The notes beneath the pieces are model-generated. The model saw only the letters and a list, made by a program, of their open reading frames with translations, was not told the origin of the DNA and did no database searches. From the NCBI RefSeq assembly GCF_947179165.1, contig NC_077248.1, positions 55,661,732 through 55,725,731 on the forward strand: a DNA stretch of 64,000 nucleotides, written 5' to 3'. Positions within the stretch are counted from its first letter, which is position 1. Each line of letters opens with the position of its first letter. The position numbers and the translations under genes are program-made. This document shows positions 36,101-47,721 of the stretch, in pieces. Origin of the DNA: Solanum dulcamara. Lineage: Eukaryota > Streptophyta > Magnoliopsida > Solanales > Solanaceae.

Positions 36101-37265
36101 TTTCTTCACCTTGTACCCAATTATCATCCTCATTCTGGATTTTATGGATGTATAATTTCCTTCTCCTTCCTCTTATCAAGGCATGAAAATACTTGGAATT
36201 CACATCACCCTCTTTGAACCAATGCAACTGAGTTTTTTGCTTTAGCATGGATTCCTCCAGTTTCAGGTATTTTATATACTCTGCATTGATGGCATGGAGC
36301 TTTGTTCTGTTCTCTTCAGAATTACTAGAGATTAGCTCTTCCTCTGCATGTCTAGTCTTGTCTTCATATTCTTTAACTTTGGCATATATATCACCAAATT
36401 GCAATCTGGACCAAGTACTAAGAGTGGCTGCCAACCTCTTCATTTTTTGATGGAAACACCACATTGGATTACCCTCCATGGTCCTGTTCCAGCAATTACT
36501 AACAGTATCCAAGAAAGATGGTTGTTCTGTCCAGCAGTTAAGGAATTTGAAATATTTGGTGTGTTGTTGGTTTTGATCAGTCATCTCCAGCAGTAAGGGA
36601 CAGTGATCTGAACCCACAGAGGGTAGATGAGTAATGGTAGTCTGAGGCATCATCTCTAGCCACTTATCGTTGACCATTCCTCTGTCAAGTCTCTTCCAGA
36701 TTCTGAACATTATACCCCTTAGATTAGACCAAGTGTATCTCTGACCACAAAACCCAAGATCTTGTAGTCCACAGGCTTCTATGATGCTGATGAACTCAAG
36801 GCTCTTTTTCATATTGTAAGTGACACCTCCCAACTTTTCTTGAGGGTCTGTGATAACATTGAAATCACCTAATGTGCACCATGGAAGGGAGGTGGCTGAC
36901 TGTTGTAGCATGCTATCCCACAGAGGTCTTCTGAGATGATCTTTGCATTTTGCATATACAAAGGTAACTATGAACTGATTTGGATTCATTACATGATTAA
37001 ATTCACAAGTAATCAACTGCTCCTCATTTTCCAATATCCTGCAGTCTACATCCTTGGTCCAAAAAAGCCAAATCTTACCATTTGGATTACTAATAGCATG
37101 GTCCATGTTGAGTTGATTTCTGAAGTACTGAATCTGAATGCTATCAGAAAAAGGCTCTAGGATGGCAATAATGGGAATTTGATGGATACTCTTAAGAGAT
37201 TTAAGTCTTTCCATGGCTCCTTGGGTATTAATACCCCTCATATTCCAACATAGTGTACTAATCAT
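33105..37265 (-). pseudogene. LINE 2 ORF2: endonuclease / RT / zf-RVT / RNase H, one in-frame stop
   Basis: 1347 codons are open from the ATG at 37265 to a TAG at 33222-33224. The same frame then continues for 38 codons, ending RRRRLKRIKKPP at the TGA 33105-33107, which matches the LINE 1 C terminus (RRRKTKWIKKPP). Domains: AP endonuclease in residues 1-220 (WNMRG, LEPF, GDFNVI, GSDHCPLL); RT with QGDPLSPALF and FADD near residue 685; zf-RVT near 1033 (WHKHIPFKCSFLLWRAL); RNase H from about 1217 (LNTDGSALHNPG, QSEILAA, EVDSELV, TADVLS). All catalytic motifs are intact. The only lesion is the stop, which removes the short basic C-terminal tail, so some activity in trans is conceivable. The start overlaps the ORF1 stop as ATGA. 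Confidence 0.93.
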
Positions 37266-40200
37266 TGAGAGTTTTTGGAAGTGAACAGCCTAGTATGAGG
37301 TCTGCTTGTGCGAGCAGAAATAGTTGGACTGATGGGTTTATTACTGTGACTGGTTCTATGAATTCCTCTAGGGGACAAACCTTGCGAGTTAGCTATTCGT
37401 TGAATCTCATCATCATACTCATTTGTGTAAGATGTACCTAAGGGTCTGTTTAAGTGTTCACTGGCAGCATCCTCCTCATCTAGATCCTTCAAGAGTTGGT
37501 CCTCATAGTCACCCTCATCTTCAGACTCAATAACTGCATATTCATCCAGGTCAGGAGGGACTTCTATATTAGTATTAGTATTAGTATTGAGGGTGCATTT
37601 GGGGAGAGATTGTGTGTGTTGTTCTGCAGTTCTGCTTGCAGGATATTGAGGAGGTGTGTGGTTGTACTGAGTTTTCAAGGGTGTAATATCCATCCCCCCT
37701 TGGTCATCCTCCAACACAAATTGTTGGCATCAAAGGTTAGGATGTTGTTCTTTCACATTGTCTACTACCAGAGGAATTTGTTCCTCGTGAGACACATTCC
37801 TTTCTTCTACTCTTTTTTTTAATGCGTCCCTTCTCCTTTTGCTCAGTTTATTCTTTTTTTCATTAGACCCTGTGACACTAGTGCTTGCTACAGACCCTAA
37901 ATCCTTGGCCATAGATCCCAGCTGAGTATTATGACTGGTAGTGTAAATATTCCTATTTGTGTGGTCATTAGGCTGATTAATTATAGGTAAATTTATGTTA
38001 TGAATTGCAGGGGTTGAGTCTTCTCCCTGAAAATGCAGCATGTGCATTTGAGTTGGGACCTGACAGTTCCCCTATTACTGCTGCATATCAACATCCCTTC
38101 TGTCAACATGCATTGCATTGTCCTTCAAGCTAATATCTACTCTTTCCTCCAAGGATTCCTTTGAAGTGGTAGCAGGAGCTCTAGAGTCACTCCTAGGGTC
38201 AACCATACTGTTCTCATGCAAAACATGAGACATAATCCCCCCTCTGGGTACCCCTTCCTGCAAGTTAGTTGGCTTCTCCTGAAACCCACCATCCTCACCT
38301 CCATTAACTACTTCAGCAGCAACAGTTAAAACATTCAATACATTAAGACTACAGGGGGAGCCATGGGGGATTGGGAGCATTGAGTCAATACCTGATCGAT
38401 GCTCGCTTTGTACGGTTTGAATTGCGCTGGTCGTAGTGACAGTATTACCATCAATACCTGTAGTTCCGAGTTGAGTGGGTTTATATACCTGTTGAGTGTT
38501 ACCTTGTATCTTTTGGGTGTTTTGTACGGTTTGGGTCTTCCCTTTGAATTTTCTTCTCTTTTGGGTTTGCCATTGGTTGTTTGGGACTTGATTCCTGTTC
38601 TGATTATTTGATTGTTCCTGTATTTTGTTTCTTCCTCCTTGAGTTGTGGTGGTTGTTTCTTGTATCGGTACCTGTTGTCTGACACTTACAACATTAGTTA
38701 AAACAGTTGGAGAAGAGATCATACCTGTGTTTTTTGTCGACTCATCTTTCTTTGGCTCTTCTTCCTTGTTTTTGGCCTTATTGCGTTCTGCATCTCTTCT
38801 GCTGACTGGGCAAGCTAGAGGAGTATGACCCTGGTGTTTACAATAAGTACAATAAAGTGGTATATCTTCATATTCGATATCCTGCCATCTACCTTCCCCA
38901 TTTGGGTCATCATTTTCGTCAAAGCCAATCCACACACTTTGGATTCTAGGCTTGGTGATGTCCATTTGGACCTTTACTTTCGCTACGCTACCCCTCGTCT
39001 TTTGCATGAAGGCCATGTCTAAGTGCAATACTTGTCCCACGTCCTCCAGCAAAATCGTAACAAATTCTTTGTGGAAACAATGCCATGGGAGCTCCGGGAG
39101 TATGACCCATACAAGGAGAATGGGGGTTTCATAGTTTGGATCAAAAGTGGGAGTCCAAACTTGAAATCTCATAAAGACACCTTCAATGTACATGCGCTTG
39201 CTATCTAAGACAGTAGCTCTATCGTGTTCGTTATCCAGGTCAATATATATATGTCTTGAGTTAAAATGCGTAATCTTGACCTTGCCTCGGAGTTCTGTTT
39301 GGGCAATGAATTTCTTTCGAATGACCTCCATCTTGGGCATTGGGCTATAGAACTTGCCTATGAGGGTGTACTTACATGATTCTGCCATTTTAATCATGTA
39401 GTCCTCTCTCTTAAACATAATAGCAGGACAGCCTTGTTTCGTTACTCTTTTTGGGGTTGTAAGGTCAATTTTGGTAGTATTCTCAGTTTGTGTAGCTCTC
39501 AGCCGTGTGGCCATGGATTGTTTTGCTATAGGGGGCGGAGGGTGATTAGTGGTGACCGGTTGGTTGATAGGGGGCTTGGTCCTTGGAGGTAGTGCACTGG
39601 GGGTTAGGGTCACTACCGGATTTCTAGAGTTTTTTGGGTCGTATTTTTGGAAATTAGAAGATATTGGAGGGAAGTCTGAACTGGGAGGGTATTTGGTACT
39701 TTTAGGATTAGTTAAGGTGCTAGGATTATCTGGGGAAACATTTTTGGGCACTAAAAGACTATTTTCAACTCTATTATCACAAGATGGAAATTTGGAATTT
39801 GAGTTAGAGGTGTCTAAAAATTGTGGCATTTGGTTTAAAACGTTCGTACTGATATGGGGGTTAGTAATACCTTGAGAATTTCTTTGGGCGTTCACCGGAT
39901 GAGTGTTTTCGGTGATTTTTGCGTTAGATTCAATTCTAGTATTGGCATTTGGTGTGTTAGGATAGTCATTTTTTGAATTTAATTTTTTTTGATGGATACT
40001 GTATTGGTGCGTATTATTATTCAAACTAGAAACATTTTTTCCGATCGCCGGAGTTCCGTTGTCGCCGCTGCCAGTGCTAGTACTCAAATTGGCAACCCTA
40101 ATTGATAAATTCGAATTGATAGGGACCATACCTGAAGGGGCTTTTTGTGTTTCTGGACTCCTCTCTTCAAGATGAATAGGTTGACATTGCCAATTTTGGA

Positions 40201-41029
40201 ATTGGAGCTTTGCCGCTGCGCCGCCTCCGGCAGTTTGGATTGGAACCCTAATTTCCAAATTGGAGGAGATAGGTGTTGTTGCTGATGGGGCTTTTTGGTT
40301 CATTGTGTTCCTTGTAAGATCGTCTACCAAACCCCCAGAACAATTTGTATTTTCGCCACCATACGCGGCGACGCCGCCACTATCGGAAATCACTTCATAG
40401 CCGGAATTCTTCAAATTGATATTCGACGAGTTTGGCTTTGTGTATGGCGGCGATTTTTGGATGGTTGTATTCGTATTGTTCTCCTCTACAAAATGGCATT
40501 GGTCTTGACTCTCGAATGTCGCCGGAACGCCGACGTCGGAGTTCAACAGCGTGTCGCCGGCGACGCCGTCACCCATTGAAGCTGGGCTTTTAGTATGAGG
40601 TGCGCCTGGGGGTGCACTACCAACCCCAGGTGGTGCGCCACCTCGAATAACATCGGAGGCCGTCGAATTTGTAGTTCGAGTGGCCGGCGTTTCGCCGGAG
40701 TTTCGTCCCACTGTCGCGCCTGGATTTCTCTTAATTTCCACGGTGAAATCCCTTGGATTTTTGATATGATGTTGCTGGGATGCTATTCTAACATCCCCAA
40801 TTGATGGTTTTTCAGTACAAATTACAGAAGTTGACTTAGAATTGGTTCCTTGATCAGAGGCAGAATGTTGAACAGTGATCGCTGCTGTTTTTTCAACATT
40901 CCCGAAGCTTCGAATGTCCGATTGGGACGATTCCTGTTGTGTTGGATTCGTCTCATCGATACCTACGATTCTGTCTTTTGAACGAAATTTTTGGAGGTCC
41001 GGAGGTGGATCCGGTTCCCTGGTAGCCAT
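37262..41029 (-). pseudogene. LINE 2 ORF1: DUF4283 and CCHC protein, three in-frame stops
   Basis: One continuous frame of 1255 codons from MATREPDPPPD (ATG at 41027-41029) to TGA 37262-37264. It is broken only by TAA-TAG at 38072-38077 and TGA at 37730-37732, with no frameshift. An upstream in-frame ATG at 41083 lies in the flanking LTR and is not used. The DUF4283 block (MIKMAESCKYTLIGKFY onward) and knuckle CTYCKHQGHTPLAC are about 95% identical in protein to LINE 1, while the flanks differ strongly. The C-terminal piece keeps the basic patch (KKNKLSKRRRDALKKR) and acidic stretch. Truncation at the first stop would leave about 984 residues, including both RNA-binding domains. Confidence 0.92.
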
Positions 41030-41075
41030 AAATTTAAAACTAGTCTTCTTTGAGAGCTTTTTTTCTAGTGGGATC

Positions 41076-41097
41076 AATAACATTTAGTTTCATTACA
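41076..41097 (-). repeat. Right LINE 2 target-site duplication and end of LTR B3
   Basis: AATAACATTT (41076-41085) repeats the sequence before the T run. AGTTTCATTACA (41086-41097) completes the LTR B3 end, with the terminal palindrome degraded. Confidence 0.78.
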
Positions 41098-42530
41098 TCA
41101 TCCACTACTAAAAACTATGTTCATCCTCGAATATAAAGCAAGGGACATACCTGGAGTCTCAAAAGGATGGGGTTAATGGGCCTGCATATCTGACTCTAAA
41201 TCCTGAGTAGCCTCACCCCCGGACTGATGTTGCAACTGGACCTTCACCAAAGCTATCTCCTTAGTTCTCAACTTCCCGACCTTTTTGTTAAAAATAGCCA
41301 CAGGCCCCTCCACTTATGTCAAATCTGGGCTCAACTCTACTAAATCATTGGAAATCATATGAGAATCATCCATAATGTAGCGCCGTAGCATCAAGACATA
41401 AAATACTTGATGTACAAAGGATAGACTGGGTGGCAAGGCAAGTTTGTAAGCCACCTCAACCACTTGATATAAGATCTCAAAAGGGCCAATAACCTAGGGC
41501 TGAGCTTGACCTTTTTCCCGAATCTCATGAAAACTTTCAAGCACGAGACTCTCAAGCATACCTAGTCACCAACCATGAACACCCAAGGTCGAACCCACCT
41601 GTCTGCATATCTCTTCTGGTGAGTTGTCAATAACCTACCCTAAATCAGTAGAACCTACTCAATAGAATCTCAAAGAAAATCAGTGTCTAGGTTATCCACC
41701 TCAATAGAATCAAACCATCCAATGGGCGATCTACATCTCCGACCATATAAGGCCTTAAAAGGAGTCATTTGGATGCTGAAATGATAACTATTTTTGTAGG
41801 TGAATTCTACCAGGGGCAAGTACTGATCCACCGAGCACCAAAATTAATCATACATGCTTATAGCATATCCTCAAGTACTAAATGGTTTTCTAAAACTGCC
41901 TGTCCATTTGAGGGTTGAATGCGTTACTCAGATCCAATTGGGTACCCAATCCACGCTACACATCCTCCCAGGAGTAAGATGTGAACAATGAGCCCCGATT
42001 CAATATGATGGAAATAGAAACCCTACGAAGCCTAACAATCTGACTAATATAGAGCTGATCAAACCTATCCATCATGAAATTAACCTTAACTGGAATGAAA
42101 TGAGCCAATTTGGACAATCGTTTGACCATAATCTAAATAGAATCAAAACCTCCCACAGTAGTGGACAAACCCTATCACAAAATCCATCGTGATCCTCTTC
42201 CATTTACAAGTGGGAATGGGCATCCTCTAAAACTCGCCCCTGGGTCTCTAGTATTCACACTTAACTTGATGGTATGTCAAACACTTGGACACAAACTTAG
42301 CGTTGTCCTTCTTCATACCACACCACCAATAGTACTGACTAAGGTGATGATACATCTTTGCTGTCCCTGGATGAATAGAATATATTTCAATGGGCTTCCT
42401 CAAATATTAATCTTACCAACTCACCCATCTTGGGCACACAAATGCGACTCCCAATCCTCAAAACACCCTCTGAATCAAGCACCGCTTCTTTAGCTTCACC
42501 TCTCATCACCTTATCTTGAATGAGGAACAA
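41098..42530 (-). pseudogene. Family B integrase / RNase H fragment, copy 3
   Basis: Starts with the same internal sequence as copies 1 and 2 (CCACTACTAAAAACTATG) and follows them to about 42325. It then continues into further-upstream pol (about 42325-42530) that the first two copies have lost. It is the least deleted of the three. Many stops. It ends where it joins a truncated LTR of element D. Confidence 0.75.
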
Positions 42531-42860
42531 CTTCTCAAAGTTAGAATGGAAAAACCATGTAAACTCAAAGCGAAGACTGCAAAAACCAAACCAACTTTCC
42601 TTTTAGACCAAAATGGACCTTTCGGAGTTAATGGAACCATCAGAATTCTCATATAATGCCCGAATCTCTAGATGTTGACTAAAGTCAACTCTTTCAAATC
42701 TTAAGCCTGAAAAATTATCAAACCACCTCAAAATATAATCGAACATCTTGGAAAGCATGCCACTGATCTCAACATCACATATGAGCTATAAAGAAGCTAT
42801 AAAAGAGGTAAAATTGTAAAAACACGCAAAATCATGAAAATGACCTTAGAGGTCATTATA
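42531..42860 (-). repeat. 3' LTR of element D, fragment
   Basis: Aligns with about 50250-50583. The right end reads GGTCATTATA, with TA in place of the usual CA. Palindrome AATGACC-5nt-GGTCATT at 42839-42857. On the minus strand the adjacent internal sequence AGTAGTGGATGT is a weak polypurine tract. Confidence 0.7.
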
Positions 42861-44178
42861 ACATCCACTACTAAAAGGACTTTCTTTCTCTAAAGTCAAG
42901 GAAGAAATGTACCTAGTGGCTCAAAAACATGGGGATATCGAGTCCGCATGTCTTACTTGATCTCCCATGTAGCCTCCTCAATCGGACGATATCTCCACTA
43001 GACTTTCACTAATGAAATCTCCTTAGACCTCAACTTCCTAACTTGCCTGTCCAAAATAGCTACAAGCTCCTCCTCAAAGGCTAAGGACTCATCAAAATTT
43101 ACTGAATCCCACTAAAGCACATGAGACTCATCTAGAATATACCGTTGCAGCATAGAAATATGGAACACAAGGTGACCACCTGAAAGTGCTGAAGGCAGGA
43201 CCAACTCATAAGCTACCTCCCCTACCCATCTCAAGATATCAAAATGGCCAATAAACCTGGGGCTGAGCTTACCACTTCTTCCTAATCTCATCATTCCCTT
43301 CATATGTGACACTCATAGAAATACCCGGTCTACAACCATAAACTCCAAAAGCCGCACTCTCCGATTAACATAACTCTTATGCCTACTTTGGGCAGTACGA
43401 ATCCTCTCCTAAATCATACAAAATCTATCCATATAATCACACAACAAATTAGTGCCCCAAGACCTAAACTTAATGGCATTAAAATAGCCCACTGGGGAAC
43501 GACATCTTCTACCATACAATGCCACAAATGGTGCCATCTCGATACTGGAATGATAGCTATTACTATAAGTAAACACTGACAAAGCCAAGGAATGATCCCA
43601 CTAACCTCCAAACTAAATCACAAAGGCCTGTAGCATGTCCTCTAAGACCTGAATGGTCCTCTCTGGCTGGCCATTAGTCTAGGAATGAAAATCTTGTTGA
43701 GCTCAACTCGGGTACCCAACTCTTTCTGTATAGACCCTTTGAAATACGAAGTGAACTGAGTACCATGATTTGAAATGATAGATACTGGCACCCCATGCAA
43801 TCGGACCACCTCTCGAATATAAATCTGAGCCAACCTCTACGAAGTATAAGTAGTCTAGATGAGTAAGAAGTAGGCAGACTTAGTCAATCGATCTGCGATG
43901 ACCAAAATAGAATCAAAATCCTAGGAGGTATGTGGTAAGTCCATAGCTATCCTTTCGCATTTCCACTCTGGAATGGGTAATCACTGGATAAAACCACCTG
44001 GCTTCGGATGCTCGAACTTAACCTACTGACAGTTTAAGCACCTAGCCATAAGAGCTATAATGTCCTGCTTCATCCCACACTACCAGTAATTCTATTGTAG
44101 GTCACGATACCTCTTCACCGTATCAGGATGAATGGAATATCTGGAACAATGGGCCTCCTCAAGGATGGGCCTGACTAG
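42861..44178 (-). pseudogene. Element D integrase, broken
   Basis: 43112-43312 reads MRLGRSGKLSPRFIGHF and VGEVAYELVLP, the integrase C-terminal region. 43642-43833 reads MAQIYIREVVRLHGVPVSI and SNHGTQFTSYFK, the core, with the catalytic aspartate of the DRGTQF motif changed to N. Frameshifts and stops lie between. RNase H sequence follows towards 44178. Confidence 0.75.
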
Positions 44179-44435
44179 GAGCCCATTTATATTAACTTAT
44201 AAGTTGTTTTCAACTTTGTTGAGTATTTGACTGGCCTACTTAAAGTTATTTTGTGCTTAAAATAAGCCCCAATAAATAATTGGATTTATTTGGATGAACT
44301 TATTTTAATCATCTAATAAGTTGAAAACAACTTATAAGTCAAAAAAAAAGTTGGGCTGCACCAACTTATTTTTTAAAAAACTTATAAAGTTTTTAACTTA
44401 TAAACTGCTTAAAATAAGTCCTTCCAAACAGGCTC
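44179..44435. mobile_element. MITE-like insert in element D
   Basis: 257 bp with imperfect terminal inverted repeats (GAGCCCATTTATA at the left, GAGCCTGTTTGGA on the other strand at the right) and a TAG direct repeat on both sides (44176-44178 and 44436-44438). Inside is a perfect 22-bp inverted repeat (44195-44216 with 44318-44339). Non-coding. The 3-bp duplication would fit a Tourist/PIF-Harbinger type better than hAT, but the class is uncertain. Confidence 0.65.
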
Positions 44436-45700
44436 TAGACCTCCAACTCTAGGAACACAGATACGACCCTCAATCCTCAAAATACCCTTTGGATCTAAGC
44501 TCTCTTTCCTAGCCTCCCCACCAAGTACCTTATAATGAATCACCATCAACTGTGGTTCCTCAAACTATTATGCCCGAATCTGTTCCATCAAGGAAGACCT
44601 AGCCTCTACACTAGAAAGTACCCTACTCGGCTCAAAAATATCAAGACGAACCATCTGGTTAGCTAAGGACTAAATGTCTGAAGCTAAAGACCTCTCCTCA
44701 ACTGATAAGAATGCCAAACTCCCCATACTCATCGCCTTTTGGCTCAAAGTATCTACTACTACATTTGCCTTGCTCGGGTGTCCTTGGACACCACGTGCCC
44801 TATGAATGCCATAGACTCATGCTAAAATTCACACTTAGTGAATTTGTCATACAACTGTTCGTCCCACAAGGTCCGAAGTACTATCCACAAGTGCTGCTCA
44901 TGCTGCTCTCTGCTCCTGGAGTAGACTAGTATTTCATCAATGAATATAATGATAAAGGAGTCCAAGTAGGGACTGAACACATGGTTCATCAAATCCATGA
45001 ATGTTGTAGGGGAATTAGTCAACTCGAAAGACATGATTAAGAACTCATAGTGCTCGTATCGAGTCCTGAAATAGCCTTAGGGATATCTGACCTCCTAATC
45101 CTCAACTGGTGATACCCTGACCTCAAGTCTATCTTAAAGAACACTGCTACACCCCGGAGCTGGTCAAATAAGTCATCAATCTGCGAGATTAGGTAAATAT
45201 TTTTGATGGTCACCTTATTCAACTGCATGTAATCAATACACATACGCAAGGTACTATTTTTGTTTTTCACGATAAAAATAGGAGCACCCTAGGGAGACAC
45301 ACTAGGACTAATATACCCTTTACTTAAGAGGTCTTGGAGCTATACTTTAAGTTTTCTCAACTCAACTGGAGCCATTGTATACGGTAGAATAGAGACTAGC
45401 TATGTACCCGGCTCAACATTAATGCCGAAATCAATATCACACTCAGGAGGAAGACTAGATAGATCTGTGTGAAATAAATCAAGAAACTCATGGACCACCA
45501 GAACAAAATCAATAGAAGGAGTGTCAGCACTAGTTTCACAGACATAAGCAAGATAGACTAGAAACCCTTTCCCTACTAACCGTTGAGCCCAGAGGAAGGA
45601 TATCACACCATATGATACATGACTAACTACACCTGTCCACACGACCGGAGGAATGCCAGGCATAAACAAATTAACGATCTTGGAGAAGCAAACCAAAACC
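44436..45700 (-). pseudogene. Element D reverse transcriptase, broken
   Basis: 45037-45270 reads [31 protein letters not shown]. 44822-45034 reads [16 protein letters not shown] and [11 protein letters not shown]. 45400-45696 holds the linker before RT, with VVHEFLDLF and LPPECDIDF. These are the standard gypsy RT blocks in order. In the YxDD-equivalent box the second aspartate codon is replaced by glutamate (E at 44933-44935), so the enzyme would be inactive even without the stops. Confidence 0.85.
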
Positions 45701-46130
45701 GCAAAATGGGTAGATAATCAATCCATGCCTTAAATCAAGTCAAAGTCTACCATATCTAGCACAATCAAGTCTGCTCTAGTATCATACCCTATGATAGTCA
45801 CCACACCGGATCGATACACTCAATCCTCTACTAAAGAATCACCTACGGGGGTAGCTACACATATAGGCACCGACAATGGCTTATATAAAACATCCCATTG
45901 AGTAGCATAATGAGTAGACACATTCGAGTAAGTGGACCCCCGATCAAATAAAACATAGGTAGGCTGATGAGGGATGGAGATCATACCTGTGATGATGGCA
46001 TCCGATATCTTTGCATCAGGCCTACTAAAAAATGCATACATATGACTATGTACATCTCTACCACCTATTCGTCCTTCCTAGGGACCTCTCCTATTACCCT
46101 AGAATCACCTCTTCCACCCTACACACTCTT
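45701..46130 (-). pseudogene. Element D protease
   Basis: 45820-46041 reads ATITGM-like sequence followed by YVLFDRGSTYSNVS, the aspartic-protease box (family form LFDPGSTYSYVS). The catalytic D and the G are present. Frame broken on both sides. Confidence 0.7.
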
Positions 46131-47300
46131 TCTAGGTGACTGAACTGGGGTCTTGGGGGCATGAACCTGCTTACCCAGTGGACCCTACTGACTTTAGCAT
46201 CTGCAATGGATAATAGTAAGACACTCCCTAGCAAGGTGGCCTATCACACCATCATAGCATGTCCCTTTGAATAAACATCACTGTGATGTCCCAGTTGAAA
46301 CTGAGTGGCCAACACAACCTGAATATCAAAAAGCCTGACCCCAAGAAGACTGACCCAAAGCCTAGCCGCTTTAAATACTGACACTTGTTTATCCACCATC
46401 GGTAAGCTGTAAGGCTGCCTGAACTAGTCTACTAGATAGATACTGCTATGGATGGCCTCTGCAAAAAAAACCCTACCCTGTGACTGACGTCCACTGAACT
46501 GCCCTGGAAGTGAGGCCTCTTGTCGCTGCCTCCATAGGCCTCATGATGTATAACCTCAATAGTATGGGGCATGATCTACTATATGCAAGAACAAGTAGCT
46601 CGATGCAATCATCTGATCTGTAGCCAACCTCAAAGTAATATATAACCTTTTGATAAACCAGCGTACCCGTTCCTCCTCTGTCCGCATGACCATAGTAGAG
46701 ATCATAGAATTGAGACTCATACTCTGTGATCATCATTGATCCCTGCACCAATGTTGTGAACTCATCTCTCAGCCTCTCCCTTAAGCTGCACTGTACATAT
46801 TTCTCCAAGAAAGCCTTGGATATCTGAGTCCATGACATGGGTTGTGATCCCGTGGGTTTGCAGCTAAGATATGATCTCCACTACTACTTTGCTGTTCCAT
46901 CCAGCTGGAAAGCAGTGTAATCGACCTTGTGGGACTCCACCAATCGGAGGTTATACAACCTCTCCTGGCAACTAACTAGAAACGCATATGAATCCTCACT
47001 CGCGGCACTTAAGAACCTGGGAGGGGCCAATTTGATAAACCTTTGTAACATCTTCTGCTCCTCTACAGTCATAACCGACCTATATTCCATGTTCTGAATA
47101 ATCATAAGAACAAGATGAATTACCGGATGAGCTGTAGTAATAGGTTGTAGAACTAGGGTCTGATCATACTATGCCTCATCCTGTCCTGAAGTCTGTTCCT
47201 TCTCTAGGACTTGAGGTCTAGCTGATGTGCTTGGGAGGGTCCCTACTTGGGATACACCCTTCATGAAACGAAGGATCCAGGCCAGAGTATCCGTAACACT
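46131..47300 (-). pseudogene. Element D gag with damaged zinc knuckle
   Basis: 46884-47105 (EEQKMLQRFIKLAPPRFL, YNLRLVESHKVDYTAFQL) and 46473-46838 (WTQISKAFLEKYVQ, LVQGSMMITEYESQFYDL) form the retrotransposon gag domain. The CCHC knuckle at 46221-46259 reads CYDGVIGHLAREC, with the second cysteine missing. Frames are separated by stops. Confidence 0.8.
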
Positions 47301-47701
47301 GATGTGGCCACGAACCTAGGTGGAGGCCGGATTGGATGCTCCTTCGCTGGTTGAAGATTGAACTACTCAACCTCTATATTTGCCTCCGGCACAGGTGTTG
47401 TGGCCTGAGCTCAACCCCTGACTTTATGTCGACCTTGATCCCTACCCCAAGCTGGGGGCTCTACCTGTTGGAGCAAGGTTCCTCATCCTCCCTGGGTGGA
47501 TCTTATCCTAGCCAGCTGAGTAAGAGTAAAACAAATAGGATTTAGAGGTGTTCATCATCATTAGCCCACAAACAAAAATAAGAATAGTGAATTAAGTCCT
47601 AATAATGTCCTATAGCCTTCCAAAGATTGGATATTAACATCATCGTACTGATCTATGGGACTCTACTAGACACTTGCTTCTATAATGGTGACACCTATGA
47701 A
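47301..47701 (-). other. Element D 5' leader between gag and primer-binding site
   Basis: Short non-coding or degraded start of gag. Part of it (CTATAGCCT and nearby bases) resembles the leader of element E around 58740-58760. No intact frame. Confidence 0.45.
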
Positions 47702-47718
47702 CCCATACTCTGATACCA
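47702..47718 (-). other. Primer-binding site of element D
   Basis: The minus strand reads TGGTATCAGAGTATGGG. The first 11 bases match the initiator-Met tRNA site exactly. It lies 3 bp from the LTR end. Confidence 0.85.
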
Positions 47719-47721
47719 CTC

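Larger units (their letters stand above)
29845..41075 (-). mobile_element. LINE 2, full-length but inactivated, with enlarged 3' region
   Basis: An 11.2-kb minus-strand LINE of the same family as LINE 1. The tail is a T run ending at 29856. The element then has a 3' UTR shared with LINE 1 (to about 30150), an extra segment (about 30150-33104), ORF2 (33105-37265), ORF1 (37262-41029) and a 46-bp leader. The direct repeat AATAACATTT flanks it (29835-29844 and 41076-41085); the left copy merges with the T run, so its length is 7-10 bp. Both ORFs contain in-frame stops but no frameshift. Confidence 0.92.

Noticed and set aside
37262..38047. Two separate small genes next to LINE 2 ORF2
   Set aside because: Both are in the same frame as the 38075-41029 part of ORF1 and are separated from it only by stop codons.
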